Source: Rhodococcus sovatensis
Lineage (GTDB): Bacteria > Actinomycetota > Actinomycetes > Mycobacteriales > Mycobacteriaceae
Assembly: GCF_037327425.1 (NCBI RefSeq)
Contig: NZ_CP147846.1
Span: 5,208,001 to 5,272,000, forward strand
Reading direction: 5' to 3'
Length of the DNA: 64,000 bases
Shown here: positions 7,266 through 16,577 of the stretch, piece by piece
Layout of the letters: the number at the start of each line of letters is the position of its first letter
Numbering within the stretch: the first letter of the stretch is position 1
The notes under the pieces: model-generated
Seen by the model: only the letters and a program-made list of their open reading frames with translations
Told to the model about the DNA's origin: nothing
Database searches by the model: none
Program-made: the position numbers and the translations under genes

Positions 7266-8774
7266 GGGGTGCTCGACCGGCCAGGCGAGATGGGTAAGCC
7301 TGCGCCGGCCACGGAGTTGAACCCGATCGCCCAGCTCCCAATGCTCCTGCTCTTCGTCGCTGGCGAAGTACAGAGCGGAGGTCGACGCCAACACACGGCC
7401 CGGACGCAGCTTCGACAATTCCGTCAATCGCGATGCTTCGTTGACCGGATCGCCGATGACCGTGTACTCGAACCGCTCCTTTGCGCCGATGTTTCCGGCG
7501 ACCGCGAGGCCGGCGGACACGCCGATGCCGATGTCGAGCCCGGTGATGTCGTCGAGAGCGAACCGCAGGTCACGGGCTGCGGCGAGCGCGGCGGTCGGTG
7601 CATCGGGGCGATCGAGGGGTGCACCGAAGATGGCGAGAGCAGCGTCGCCCATGAATTTGTTGACGAAACCGTGGTGCTTGTCGATGACATCGACGACCAC
7701 TCGGAAGAACTCGTTGAGAAGGACGACGACCTCTCCCGGCGGACGCTCGGACGCCGTCGCGGTCGAACCGACCATGTCGACGAACAGCACCGCGACGAAG
7801 CGAGTTTCGCCACCCAATTCGGTACCGAATTGCAATGCGCGGCGCGCCACGTCCTCGCCCACATGCTGGCCGAATAGCTCGCGCAGAACCCGTCGCTCGG
7901 CGGATTCCTCCATCATGCGGTTGAAGCCGACCTGTAGTCGACCGATCTCGCTGCCGTCGAAGACGTCGACCTCGACGTCGTTGTCGCCGCGCTGGACACG
8001 TTCGATGGCGCGACGCAGCTGGCGGATCGGATCGGAGATCTGGCTCGCGGTGAGCATCGACAGAATGAAGGCCTGCCCGATCGCCAGAACACTGAGCAGG
8101 ATGATCGCGATGGCGAGCGAATCGGTGGAGAAGACCAGATCGGTCGTCAGCTGTGTCGCACACAGCAAAATGATCCCGATGACGGGCATCAGCGTGCCCA
8201 AGCCCCAGGTCATTGCCATTCTGGTGCCGACTCCCGGCGTCATGGTCCGGTCGAAGCGACCTTCGCTCAGAGCCATGGCAGCCACGGGACGCAGGATCCG
8301 CTCACCGAGCATGTAGGTGAAGCCGAACGTCACTGTCGCGGCCATGACAACGGTGACGATGACGGCGATCGCCAGCGACGGCATGTCGGTCACGGTGAGC
8401 ACGACGAACAGGACACCGCCGATCATCCACAGGACGAGGTGCACGATGGCCTGACGCAGCGGCGCATGCAGCGTCGTCATCTGTTCCCGACGAGTCGGGG
8501 GACCGCCGCGCAGTTGCCAGCGGATGACCGATCGAAGCATCCGGGCCGCGTAGTAGAGACTGACGGCGCCTGCGAAGACTAGGTAGGCGCCGAAGATGTA
8601 GACGTTGCGAACCCGATCCGCGACGATCGACTGCGATTCCTCGATGGGAAGTCCGTAACGCACGAACGCGAACACGAGCACCGCACCGAAGAGATTCGAC
8701 AGCAGCATGGAGAGCATATAGAGCGGCCAGCGACTCTTCAGAGTGAGCGAGACCGCTCTCAAAGATGCCAGCAC
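7263..8774 (-). CDS. Membrane-anchored class III adenylate cyclase with HAMP domain
   Basis: 503 residues: about six N-terminal membrane helices, a HAMP linker (SQISDPIRQLRRAIERVQRGD) and a C-terminal cyclase domain. Both metal-binding aspartates are present (FVDMVGST at about residue 333 and NKFMGDAAL at about 377). The substrate-selecting lysine (NKFMGD), the aspartate in YTVIGDPVNEASRL, and the transition-state Asn and Arg in the same motif are also present. It should therefore be an active ATP-to-cAMP cyclase. The layout matches the mycobacterial Rv1318c-Rv1320c/Rv3645 group. The input signal is unknown. The last copy of the 31-bp array overlaps its 3' end. Confidence 0.92.
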   Translation of the reverse strand: MLASLRAVSLTLKSRWPLYMLSMLLSNLFGAVLVFAFVRYGLPIEESQSIVADRVRNVYIFGAYLVFAGAVSLYYAARMLRSVIRWQLRGGPPTRREQMTTLHAPLRQAIVHLVLWMIGGVLFVVLTVTDMPSLAIAVIVTVVMAATVTFGFTYMLGERILRPVAAMALSEGRFDRTMTPGVGTRMAMTWGLGTLMPVIGIILLCATQLTTDLVFSTDSLAIAIILLSVLAIGQAFILSMLTASQISDPIRQLRRAIERVQRGDNDVEVDVFDGSEIGRLQVGFNRMMEESAERRVLRELFGQHVGEDVARRALQFGTELGGETRFVAVLFVDMVGSTATASERPPGEVVVLLNEFFRVVVDVIDKHHGFVNKFMGDAALAIFGAPLDRPDAPTAALAAARDLRFALDDITGLDIGIGVSAGLAVAGNIGAKERFEYTVIGDPVNEASRLTELSKLRPGRVLASTSALYFASDEEQEHWELGDRVQLRGRRRLTHLAWPVEHP

Positions 8775-8790
8775 AGGTTAAATTTACCGG

Positions 8791-10029
8791 GTGACCGAAC
8801 GCGAGCCGCAGGCAGAAGCGTCAAACGCACTTTCGGGGGCATTCGAGGGGCGTTCGTCGGCCGCTGATTCGGTGCATCCGCTCGTCCGGGTGGGCGCCGA
8901 GTGGACGTGGCGGCTACTCGTCATCTTCGCTGGAATCATCACGTTCTGCTACATGGTCGCGCGGCTCGACATCGTCATCATCCCCCTCGGCCTCGCATTG
9001 TTGGCGTCGGCGATGTTGGTACCGATCGTCGACTGGATGCAGCGCCGCGGAGTGCCACGGGCGGCTGGGGTCGTCATCGCCATCATCGCGAGCATCGGCG
9101 TCGTCGCGGGCATCATGACGTTCGTCGTCGAACAGTTCATCGAGGGCCTGCCTGCGCTCGGAGATCAATTCACGACGTCGATCAAGAGCGTTCAGGAATG
9201 GATGGCGGACGGTCCGCTGCACATCAGCCAGGATCAAATCGACCAGGCGAGCGAGAACCTCGTCAAAGTCATTCAGGACAACCAGGCCGCAGTCACGTCC
9301 GGAGCGTTGACGACGGCGACCGTCATCGGTGAAATCTTCACCGGAGCCGCCCTGACCCTGTTCATTCTGATCTTCTTTCTGTACGGCGGAGATCAAATCT
9401 GGGAGTTCGTCACCAGGCTTGCGCCGACGGCTGCACGACGCAGAATTCGGTTGGCAGGCAGTCAAGGTTTCGGTTCGCTCGTCGGATACGTCCGCGCGAC
9501 TGTTGCGGTCGCGGCGGCCGACGCCATCGGAATCGGAGCCGGCCTGGCCATTCTCGGCGTGCCGTTGGCGCTGCCGTTGGCGTCGCTGGTGTTCATCGGC
9601 GCGTTCATCCCGATCATCGGTGCATTCCTGACCGGATTCGTGGCGGTCTTCATCGCTCTGGTGACCAAGGGGTTGCTCACCGCGCTCATCACGCTCGGGA
9701 TCGTGGTCGCAGTCATGCAGCTGGAGGGGCATGTGCTGCAACCACTTCTGCTCGGTCGTGCGGTTCGGTTGCATCCGTTGGCTGTGGTTCTGGCGATCAC
9801 CGTAGGAATTCTGTTGGCAGGCATCGTCGGCGGACTGCTTGCCGTTCCTATCGTTGCGGTGCTCAACACTGCGATTCGCTCGCTGCTCGCCGAGGATCCG
9901 GACGAGGTATACGAGCAACTGGAGGAGAACGACCCCTCGAAACCGCTGTTCCCGGCGACCGCAGACAGCCCGCATGCGCGCAACCGTGAACTCGACCCGG
10001 GGTCGCTGAAGAAGCCGGACGATGACTGA
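8791..10029 (+). CDS. AI-2E family (PerM-like) membrane transporter
   Basis: 412 residues with a short disordered N-terminus, paired N-terminal helices, a long periplasmic stretch rich in Q, D and E (about residues 110-170), and a C-terminal helix cluster carrying the family pattern GVPLALPLASLVFIGAFIPIIGAFLTG and LEGHVLQPLLLGRAVRLHPLAVVLAI. Members export small molecules or act as ion antiporters; the name comes from TqsA of E. coli and does not prove AI-2 transport. The start is GTG at 8791. The stop overlaps the sensor kinase start by 8 bp, so the three plus-strand genes probably form one operon. Confidence 0.88.
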   Translation: MTEREPQAEASNALSGAFEGRSSAADSVHPLVRVGAEWTWRLLVIFAGIITFCYMVARLDIVIIPLGLALLASAMLVPIVDWMQRRGVPRAAGVVIAIIASIGVVAGIMTFVVEQFIEGLPALGDQFTTSIKSVQEWMADGPLHISQDQIDQASENLVKVIQDNQAAVTSGALTTATVIGEIFTGAALTLFILIFFLYGGDQIWEFVTRLAPTAARRRIRLAGSQGFGSLVGYVRATVAVAAADAIGIGAGLAILGVPLALPLASLVFIGAFIPIIGAFLTGFVAVFIALVTKGLLTALITLGIVVAVMQLEGHVLQPLLLGRAVRLHPLAVVLAITVGILLAGIVGGLLAVPIVAVLNTAIRSLLAEDPDEVYEQLEENDPSKPLFPATADSPHARNRELDPGSLKKPDDD

Positions 10030-11158
10030 CGCTGTCACTCCGCTGTGGCGGGCGTCGCAGGCTCTGCGGCTCGTTACGCTGCTGTATGCCGTCAGCTATC
10101 AGATCGCGTCCATGGGGTACTACAGCAACGTCCGGCTGAGTTGGTTCTTCGTCTCCTTGATGGCCGTCTGGACGGGATTGTCAGCTGTGCTGCTCTCCCG
10201 CGCGAGCGTGCCGCGGTGGAAGGTCGTGCTGGCCGACCAGTTCGTCGTGATCGGCTTGATGGCGTCGACTCGCCTGGTCTCGGACTACGACTGGTACAGC
10301 AACCACCAGACACTCCCCACGACACTGTGGTCCACCAACGCGGTGATCTCGGCGGCAATCCTGTTCGGACCCAAGGGGGGAATCGCGTCGGGCATCCTTC
10401 TGTCCGCCGTGAGCGCGGTGGTACGGGACCAGATCGATCTCGATCTGTGGACAGACGCGACCGCGCCGGTCCTGGTGTCGGTCGGTCTCGCTCTCGGCCT
10501 GGCCAGCAACACCGCACGGCGTGCACACGCCGAACTCGAACGCGCCGTGCGGCTGGCTGCGATCACCGAGGAGCGAGAGCGGCTCGCCCGTCAGGTTCAC
10601 GACGGTGTTCTGCAGGTGCTCGCGTTGGTTCGTCGGCGCGGTTCTGAAATAGGCGGGGCAGCAGGGGAATTAGCTGAACTTGCCGGTGAGCAGGAAGTAG
10701 CTCTGCGGATGCTCATCTCCGAACAGGGCGAGGCGAACCGAGTCGACGCGACCCAAGCGGAAGTCGACCTGCGTTCATTGCTGCGTCCCCGGGGGAGCAC
10801 CACCGTCTCGGTGTCTGCCCCTCCGGACCCCGTACTGGTCGACAGAGTTGTTGCAGAGGAGCTTTCGGCGGTGGTCGCGACTGCCTTGTCCAACGTCGCG
10901 CTGCACGCGGGCGACGGTGCCCGCGCCTACGTTCTGCTCGAAGACGTGGACGGTGAGATCATCGTCAGTATCCGCGACGACGGTTTCGGTATCGCACCGG
11001 GACGCCTGGCTGCGGCCGAAGCGGAAGGCCGTATGGGAGTGTCGAAGTCGATCCTCGGTCGGGTCGAGGCCATCGGCGGGACGGCAGTGCTCGACACGGC
11101 CGTCGGTGCCGGAACAGAGTGGGAAATTCGGGTACCGAAGGGATCGCGAAGTGACTGA
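10022..11158 (+). CDS. Sensor histidine kinase (NarL-family partner, MacS-like)
   Basis: 378 residues. Four to five N-terminal membrane helices (about 1-160) form the sensor part and resemble the DUF5931/MacS type. The phospho-acceptor helix reads RLARQVHDGVLQVLAL with His193, followed by a long coiled linker. The ATPase domain shows ALSNVALHA (N box) and DDGFGIAPGR (G box). It should phosphorylate the regulator encoded next, whose GTG start overlaps its stop by 8 bp. MacS-like systems respond to envelope stress or antibiotics in some actinobacteria; the signal here is unknown. Confidence 0.88.
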   Translation: MTDAVTPLWRASQALRLVTLLYAVSYQIASMGYYSNVRLSWFFVSLMAVWTGLSAVLLSRASVPRWKVVLADQFVVIGLMASTRLVSDYDWYSNHQTLPTTLWSTNAVISAAILFGPKGGIASGILLSAVSAVVRDQIDLDLWTDATAPVLVSVGLALGLASNTARRAHAELERAVRLAAITEERERLARQVHDGVLQVLALVRRRGSEIGGAAGELAELAGEQEVALRMLISEQGEANRVDATQAEVDLRSLLRPRGSTTVSVSAPPDPVLVDRVVAEELSAVVATALSNVALHAGDGARAYVLLEDVDGEIIVSIRDDGFGIAPGRLAAAEAEGRMGVSKSILGRVEAIGGTAVLDTAVGAGTEWEIRVPKGSRSD

Positions 11159-11804
11159 CAAGCAGATATCGATCATGGTCGTCGACGACCATCCGATGTG
11201 GCGTGACGGAGTCGCCCGTGACCTCGAGGCGGCCGGATTTCACGTCGTGGCGACAGCGGACAGTGTCGGGGCGGCGGGGCGGCGTGCCACCGCGACGAAG
11301 CCCGACGTCGTACTCATGGACATGCATCTGCCCGACGGCAACGGCGCGGACGCGACCACGGAGGTGCTCGCAGGCTCGAAGGACAGTCGCATCCTGGTGT
11401 TGTCCGCCTCGGCCGAACGCGAGGACGTGCTCGATGCGATCAAGGCAGGTGCCACCGGGTACCTGGTCAAGAGCGCGTCTGCGGAAGAGTTGTATGAGGC
11501 AGTTCGCTCTACTGCAGCAGGTCAGGCCGTGTTCACCCCAGGTCTTGCAGGGCTTGTGCTCGGCGAGTACCGGCGAATCTCCTCCGCACCTGCCGTCGAC
11601 GAGTCGATCGCTCGTCCTACTCTGACCGATCGGGAGACCGAGGTCCTACGGCTGGTCGCAAAGGGGTTGAGCTCCAAGCAGATCGCAACGAAGCTGACTC
11701 TGAGTCACCGAACCGTCGAAAACCACGTGCAGGCGACGCTACGGAAGCTCCAACTGGCGAATCGGGTCGAATTGACGCGCTATGCCATCGAACAGGGGTT
11801 GTGA
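11151..11804 (+). CDS. LuxR/NarL-family response regulator
   Basis: 217 residues: a receiver domain with the acidic pair in MVVDDHP, phospho-acceptor Asp57 in VVLMDMHLPDGNG, and the conserved Lys in GYLVKSAS, then a LuxR-type helix-turn-helix (LTDRETEVLRLVAKGLSSKQIATKL...SHRTVENHV). It is the DNA-binding partner of the preceding kinase. The GTG start at 11151 overlaps the kinase stop, so translation is probably coupled. A longer frame exists upstream but reads through the kinase gene in another frame. Confidence 0.93.
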   Translation: MTDKQISIMVVDDHPMWRDGVARDLEAAGFHVVATADSVGAAGRRATATKPDVVLMDMHLPDGNGADATTEVLAGSKDSRILVLSASAEREDVLDAIKAGATGYLVKSASAEELYEAVRSTAAGQAVFTPGLAGLVLGEYRRISSAPAVDESIARPTLTDRETEVLRLVAKGLSSKQIATKLTLSHRTVENHVQATLRKLQLANRVELTRYAIEQGL

Positions 11805-11846
11805 ACTTCGGTTTGCGAGGTCAGCGGTCGGGGCACTCTCCAACTC

Positions 11847-12071
11847 ATGACCGACACCGACAAGCCCGTCGACACGACCGTCGATCCCACCGAGAAGACT
11901 CGCGGAACCGACGCCGATACGGCCCAGAGCTCGGACGAGCTCCGCGAAGCGATCGCTGAATTCGACAGCCATCTGGACGGCGCAGGCGACTCTCAGTCGT
12001 TGCCGACGCCTGACCCCGAGGACGTCGGCGGCGACCCGTCCGACCCGAAGACGATCACGCGCTCGGAGTAA
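11847..12071 (+). CDS. Small acidic hypothetical protein
   Basis: 74 residues, very rich in D, E, T and P with no hydrophobic core, probably disordered and cytoplasmic. I do not recognise a family. It begins 42 bp after the response regulator on the same strand. A 17-bp near-duplication (GGAGTAATCCAGC / GGAGTAATTCAGC) covers its stop codon and the gap to the convergent SRPBCC gene. Coding is plausible from GC pattern and position but not proven. Confidence 0.5.
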   Translation: MTDTDKPVDTTVDPTEKTRGTDADTAQSSDELREAIAEFDSHLDGAGDSQSLPTPDPEDVGGDPSDPKTITRSE

Positions 12072-12088
12072 TCCAGCATCGGAGTAAT

Positions 12089-12478
12089 TCAGCGCCGGAC
12101 CAACCGCATCAGCGCGAGTTTGGCGACTGGCAGGTAAGGGATGATGAGGGCGGGCGAACCGCAGATTCTCAGCCAGGTCCGTGACCCATCCGTCCTCGAC
12201 GCCACGCCGTGCGTCAACGTCAGCCCGACACGTCGGTGCTTCCACCACGCGCTCCATGTCCACATCCACTCGGACTCGTCGACGTCGAGTATTTCGAAGT
12301 CGACGTGAATCCACAGTGGGCCCTCGACGCGGCCGAACGTTCCGGCGGTGATTCGCTCCTCGGAGTAGTCGACGCCGACGATCTGCGTTGCCCACGATGA
12401 CCACTGTCGTGGGTCCATGTACTTCTCCCAGACGGCTCCCGCAGGTGCGGATCCCACCGCGTCGATTGTGAACTCCAT
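12089..12478 (-). CDS. SRPBCC (START/Bet v1-like) family protein
   Basis: 129 residues with the SRPBCC opening strand MEFTIDAVGSAPAGAVWEKYMDPRQWSSWA, a middle beta region and the C-terminal helix PYLPVAKLALMRLVRR. The fold makes a hydrophobic cavity for lipids, polyketides or aromatic compounds; the ligand and role here are unknown. It converges on the small acidic gene. Confidence 0.8.
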   Translation of the reverse strand: MEFTIDAVGSAPAGAVWEKYMDPRQWSSWATQIVGVDYSEERITAGTFGRVEGPLWIHVDFEILDVDESEWMWTWSAWWKHRRVGLTLTHGVASRTDGSRTWLRICGSPALIIPYLPVAKLALMRLVRR

Positions 12479-12644
12479 GAGTGTGTTTACCCGACGAGTG
12501 GCCGAAAAAAACGCAGAATGCGGTCATTTTCCCGGCTCGAGGGTCGTGAACGGTCACAGAGGCAACCCGATCGACACCGACAACGTCGACACTGTTCGCT
12601 TCCTCGTCGCTGGGTGGTAACGCCGCGGCGTCACACTCGCTGCA

Positions 12645-13838
12645 ATGCGCATCGTGCAACTTGCGAACTTCTACGGTCCGCGCTCGGGTGGGTTGCGGAC
12701 CGCGATCGATCAATTGGGCGCGGGATACACAGCACGCGGCCACGAGGTGACCCTCGTCGTACCGGGTGCGGTCGCGTCCGAGGAGGTATTGCCTTCCGGG
12801 GTTCTGCGGATCACCAGGCCTGCGAGGAAGATTCCGTTCACCGGTGGGTACCGTGCGGTAGATCCACGTACCACCGCCGACATCACCGCGGCTCTTCGTC
12901 CCGATGTAATCGAGGTATCGGATCGACTGACGCTTCGTGGCATGGGTGCCTGGGCGTCACGCCGAGGGGTGCACAGCGTCATGATCTCGCACGAACGGCT
13001 CGATCGATTGCTCGGGCAAGTGTTCCCACACGCGGTCGCTCGGGCGTTCGCCGACGTCGCAAACCGACGGACGGCCGACTCCTACGACACGGTCGTCTGC
13101 ACTACTGCATTCGCTCGGCGTGAGTTCGAGCGCATCGGCGCCCGCAACGTTTCCGAAGTCCCCCTCGGTGTCGATCTCGATATTTTTCATCCGACGCGTC
13201 GTATCGATAATTCGAGAAACGGCGGGTCGAGTGTCGACGGCTTTCGCTCGCCCTGGCACGGTGACGCCGAACGACTGCTCGTGCATTGTGGTCGCCTGTC
13301 GGTGGAGAAGCGTGTCGATCGCAGCATCGATTCGGTTGCAGCATTGGTTGATTCAGGGATCGATGTGCGGCTCGTGATCGCGGGAGATGGGCCGAGGCGA
13401 TCCGGATTGGAACGCCGAGCACGCGGACTGCCGGTCGAATTTCTCGGATTCGTCCACGGACGCGAAGAGCTCGCGGCACTCCTGGCATCCGCGGACGCTG
13501 CCGTGGCTCCGGGTCCGCACGAGACCTTCGGACTTGCTGCATTGGAGTCGCTCGCTTCCGGGACGCCCGTGGTGGTGTCGAAATCGTCCGCGCTGGCCGA
13601 CATCGTGACCTCCGAATGCGGCGGGCGTTTCGACGACACCGCAGGTGGATTGGCGTCGGAGCTGTCCCGGGTCTTCGAGCTCTCGAATGCCGCCGGCCGA
13701 ACTGCCGCCCGCGCCCGTGCCGAGCAGTTCGGCTGGCCCGCGTCGGTCGACGGAATGCTCGAGGTCCTCGAACATGGCAACCACGCCCATGGCCCCCTAT
13801 CCTTGGGGCATGGAGGCGAGGGATTTGCGGGTGTCTGA
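12645..13838 (+). CDS. Family 4 glycosyltransferase, likely mannosyltransferase (MgtA-like)
   Basis: 397 residues in a GT-B fold. The N-terminal domain starts MRIVQLANFYGPRSGGLRTAI (glycine-rich acceptor loop). The C-terminal domain carries HCGRLSVEKRVDRSI, then VIAGDGPRR, then the retaining EX7E motif GPHETFGLAALESLASGTPVVV. Overall look and neighbours suggest a GDP-mannose-dependent enzyme of lipid mannoside synthesis such as Rv0557, but the sugar cannot be fixed from motifs. A perfect palindrome ACGCCGCGGCGT lies 14 bp before the ATG. The 3' end overlaps the DUF1707 gene. Confidence 0.85.
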   Translation: MRIVQLANFYGPRSGGLRTAIDQLGAGYTARGHEVTLVVPGAVASEEVLPSGVLRITRPARKIPFTGGYRAVDPRTTADITAALRPDVIEVSDRLTLRGMGAWASRRGVHSVMISHERLDRLLGQVFPHAVARAFADVANRRTADSYDTVVCTTAFARREFERIGARNVSEVPLGVDLDIFHPTRRIDNSRNGGSSVDGFRSPWHGDAERLLVHCGRLSVEKRVDRSIDSVAALVDSGIDVRLVIAGDGPRRSGLERRARGLPVEFLGFVHGREELAALLASADAAVAPGPHETFGLAALESLASGTPVVVSKSSALADIVTSECGGRFDDTAGGLASELSRVFELSNAAGRTAARARAEQFGWPASVDGMLEVLEHGNHAHGPLSLGHGGEGFAGV

Positions 13839-14526
13839 CGCAGAGAAGGAACACGTGGGTCAGCTGCTGCAGCGTGCGGTGGGGCAGGGGATGCTGTCGC
13901 TCGGTGAGTTCACCGAGCGGATGGACACCGCTCTCGCGGCCAAGACTCGCGGTGAACTCAATTCCGTCCTCGCCGACCTTCCCGGAATGCAGATCGCCGA
14001 GCAGCATCGACCGCCGAGCTGGCAACCGTCCCCGCCTACTGCACAGCCACATGCAGCTCAGCCACATGCAGCGCAGTCGTACGGACCGCAGACTTACGCA
14101 TCACAGTCTTACTCGCCGCATGGCTACACCTCGCGCCCTCACAGCACACAGTCGAGCACGAACGACATCGTCCGCGGCACGATGTCCACAGTCACACGCA
14201 AAGGCCCGTGGCACGTTCCACCGCAGCTCGGAATTCAGAGCAAGATGTCGACCGTTACCCTCGACTTCACTCAGGCCATCATGTCGAGTCAGGTGGTCGA
14301 GGTGACGGTCGACGACTACTGCAGCACCCTCTCTATCATCGTGCCGCAGGAGGCGACCGTCGATCTCAATGCCGTCGAGACGGTCGGTGGAAGTGCGAGC
14401 AACAAAGTTCGTACCGGTCCTCCCATCGGTCCACTGCACGTCGTCGTGCGGGGCAAGATTCGGTTCGGGTCCGTCACCGCCAAGCATCCGTTCGGCACGT
14501 CAATTCGGAGAATGCTCGGGCACTGA
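13810..14526 (+). CDS. DUF1707 protein with LiaF-like C-terminal domain
   Basis: 238 residues from the ATG at 13810 (an ATG at 13774 is an alternative). Residues 1-60 form the DUF1707 motif (LRVSDAEKEHVGQLLQRAVGQG...EFTERMDTALAAKTRGEL). A linker rich in Q, H, S, Y and P spans about 65-115. The C-terminus (VRGTMSTVTRKGPWHVPPQL to FGTSIRRML) resembles the LiaF C-terminal/cell-wall-antibiotic-response domain, a beta-helix-like fold. No membrane helix is seen. The start overlaps the glycosyltransferase by 29 bp. It may be a regulator of envelope stress; the function is unproven. Confidence 0.8.
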   Translation: MEARDLRVSDAEKEHVGQLLQRAVGQGMLSLGEFTERMDTALAAKTRGELNSVLADLPGMQIAEQHRPPSWQPSPPTAQPHAAQPHAAQSYGPQTYASQSYSPHGYTSRPHSTQSSTNDIVRGTMSTVTRKGPWHVPPQLGIQSKMSTVTLDFTQAIMSSQVVEVTVDDYCSTLSIIVPQEATVDLNAVETVGGSASNKVRTGPPIGPLHVVVRGKIRFGSVTAKHPFGTSIRRMLGH

Positions 14527-14633
14527 GGCCGCCTACGCGATGTGGATGCCCGAACGTATGCGGGCGGAAGTACTCGGGTCGAGGGGGTAGAACTACTCAC
14601 GACTTCGGAGACGCGGACGGCAAGTATCGATGT

Positions 14634-16529
14634 ATGACGACACCAGCGATAGATCCGCGATTGATTTCAGGCCTCGCGAGCCAGTTCGCGACGCTGAGCG
14701 AACAGATGCGTCGGGTATCGGGTGATCTTGGCGTTCTCCAGGCGCAGATCGTTGCGCCGGTACCGCGCCAGCCTGTGCAGCAGCATCCAGCGCCGCCATA
14801 CCCCCAAGCTCACGCACAGCCCCCGTACCCACAACCCGCATACCCACAACCCACACACCCACAGCAGACCCACCCACAAGCCCAGCCCCAACAAGCCCAG
14901 CCTCAGCAACCCCCGACGCCTCCACGTGCGCCGGCAGTTCGGCCGAGGCCACACGCACCGTCGCGGCGGGCGACATCAACGAAGAAGTCCGAGCCGTGGT
15001 GGCAACGTGACGGGGTCATCAGCCGTGTTCTGGCCGTCGCAGGCGCAGGCGTCACCCTGATCGGTGTGGTCATGTTGCTCGTCCTCGCGGCACAAGCCGG
15101 ATGGTTCGGCCCGGAACTTCGAGTCGGCGCGGGCGCGGTGTTCTCGATCGCGCTGGTGTACATCGGGTCTCGGATCTACGGCAAGTCAGGCGGCAGAATC
15201 GGGGGAATAGCGACTGCTGCGACTGGCATCGCGGGTCTCTACCTCGATGTCGTGGCGGTGACCGTCCTCTACGAATGGCTCGAACCGGTCATCGGATTGA
15301 TCGCCGCCTTCGGAATCGCGGCGGCAGGCGTCGCACTTGCGGTGTCGTGGCGGTCGCAGCCGATGGCGGTACTGATTCTGATCGGGGTCGCGATCTGTGC
15401 GCCCGTGGTAACCGGCGGAGTCACTTTGTCGCTCATCGCATTCTTCACGGCAACCTTCATCGCAAGCTTCGCGGCGCAACTGGGCCGAGACTGGCCGATA
15501 TTGTCGGGCGCACGGACGCTGCCGGTCGTCCTCGTCACGCTGTTCGGAATTGCGCAAGCGGAGAACTGGGGTGCGTCCGTATCGGAGGCGATACCGCTTT
15601 TGATCGTGTCTGCCATCGTCGCCACGTTTGGGATCGGTAGTTCGGTGGAGTTGTTGCGTCGCAACGTCGCAGATGTCATGGCGACAGCGATGATGGCGGC
15701 ATCGGCGATTCCGGTCCTGGTCGTGGGTGCTCTGTTCGAGCCGTGGACTGCAACGCTCGTGCACGGTCTTGTGGCACTCGGATGTCTGCTGGTGATCGCT
15801 GTGGGCACGTGGCTCCCCGCCGGCGCCAAGATCGTCCTTGCGGTGGTCGGTTCACTGGCACTTCTGCAGGCAGTGTTGGTCCCGACGTCGGTCGAACTCC
15901 GTCCGCTCGCGCTGCTCGTGGTTGCCGCGGTGTTGGTGGTCGCCGCGTATCGCACGTCGTCCGTGTTGGCCTACTTCGTCGGCGTAGCGTTCGCCGCCTT
16001 GGGGGCGCTCGGATATGTCGTCGTGTCACCCCCGGCTTCGATCACGGACTCACGCTATGCGGTAGATGAATTCGGTGTCGTTCTCGCCGGATTGCTACTG
16101 GTGGCGGTCGCGGCGGGCCTGGTGTACGTCGCTGCACAGCTGAAAATCGCTGACAAGAATCTGCAGGCGTTCTGGGTCGGGGCCGGCCTTGTGTCGCTGT
16201 ACGCGCTGACATCGGCGACCGTTGCACTCGGACTTGTGGCAATCGGAGGTATGACGGGATTCGTCGCAGGACATTGCGCGGCCACGATCGAATGGATGGC
16301 AGTAGCGATGGCGCTGTTGGTCCTTGGATTGCGTAGTGAGAAGTATGCTCACACAGCGTTGTTGGCTGGCCTGTCGTTGACGGCGGCATCCGTTGCGAAG
16401 CTGTTCCTCTTCGACCTGGTTGCGCTCGACGGACTGTTCCGTGTTTGCGCGTTCATCGTCGTCGGATTGCTTCTACTCTTCGCCGGAACGCGATACGCGA
16501 AGGTGTTCGCGGATCGGGCAGCGAGCTGA
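14634..16529 (+). CDS. DUF2339 multi-spanning membrane protein
   Basis: 631 residues from the ATG at 14634. The first 120 residues are soluble: a short coiled stretch (LASQFATLSEQMRRVSGDL) and then a run rich in P, Q, H, Y and A. About 18 membrane helices follow, with the DUF2339 pattern VGAGAVFSIALVYIGSRIYGKSGGRIGG near the first helices and ASVAKLFLFDLVALDGLFRV near the end. The function of the family is unknown. The gene is followed by a hairpin and the convergent mmpL3 pair. Confidence 0.85.
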   Translation: MTTPAIDPRLISGLASQFATLSEQMRRVSGDLGVLQAQIVAPVPRQPVQQHPAPPYPQAHAQPPYPQPAYPQPTHPQQTHPQAQPQQAQPQQPPTPPRAPAVRPRPHAPSRRATSTKKSEPWWQRDGVISRVLAVAGAGVTLIGVVMLLVLAAQAGWFGPELRVGAGAVFSIALVYIGSRIYGKSGGRIGGIATAATGIAGLYLDVVAVTVLYEWLEPVIGLIAAFGIAAAGVALAVSWRSQPMAVLILIGVAICAPVVTGGVTLSLIAFFTATFIASFAAQLGRDWPILSGARTLPVVLVTLFGIAQAENWGASVSEAIPLLIVSAIVATFGIGSSVELLRRNVADVMATAMMAASAIPVLVVGALFEPWTATLVHGLVALGCLLVIAVGTWLPAGAKIVLAVVGSLALLQAVLVPTSVELRPLALLVVAAVLVVAAYRTSSVLAYFVGVAFAALGALGYVVVSPPASITDSRYAVDEFGVVLAGLLLVAVAAGLVYVAAQLKIADKNLQAFWVGAGLVSLYALTSATVALGLVAIGGMTGFVAGHCAATIEWMAVAMALLVLGLRSEKYAHTALLAGLSLTAASVAKLFLFDLVALDGLFRVCAFIVVGLLLLFAGTRYAKVFADRAAS

Positions 16530-16534
16530 CGACT

Positions 16535-16574
16535 GTGCGCGGAAAACCATGCTGTGCTGTGGGTTTCCGCGCAC
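16535..16574. terminator. Bidirectional hairpin between DUF2339 and mmpL3-like genes
   Basis: GTGCGCGGAAAACC (16535-16548) pairs with GGGTTTCCGCGCAC (16561-16574) with one mismatch and a 12-base loop. It lies between convergent stop codons. Confidence 0.7.
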
Positions 16575-16577
16575 GGA

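Noticed and set aside
7091..7877. Plus-strand frames with repeated AGSAREPCSVRRL-type peptides
   Set aside because: They are read from the 31-bp repeat array and run antisense to the adenylate cyclase gene.
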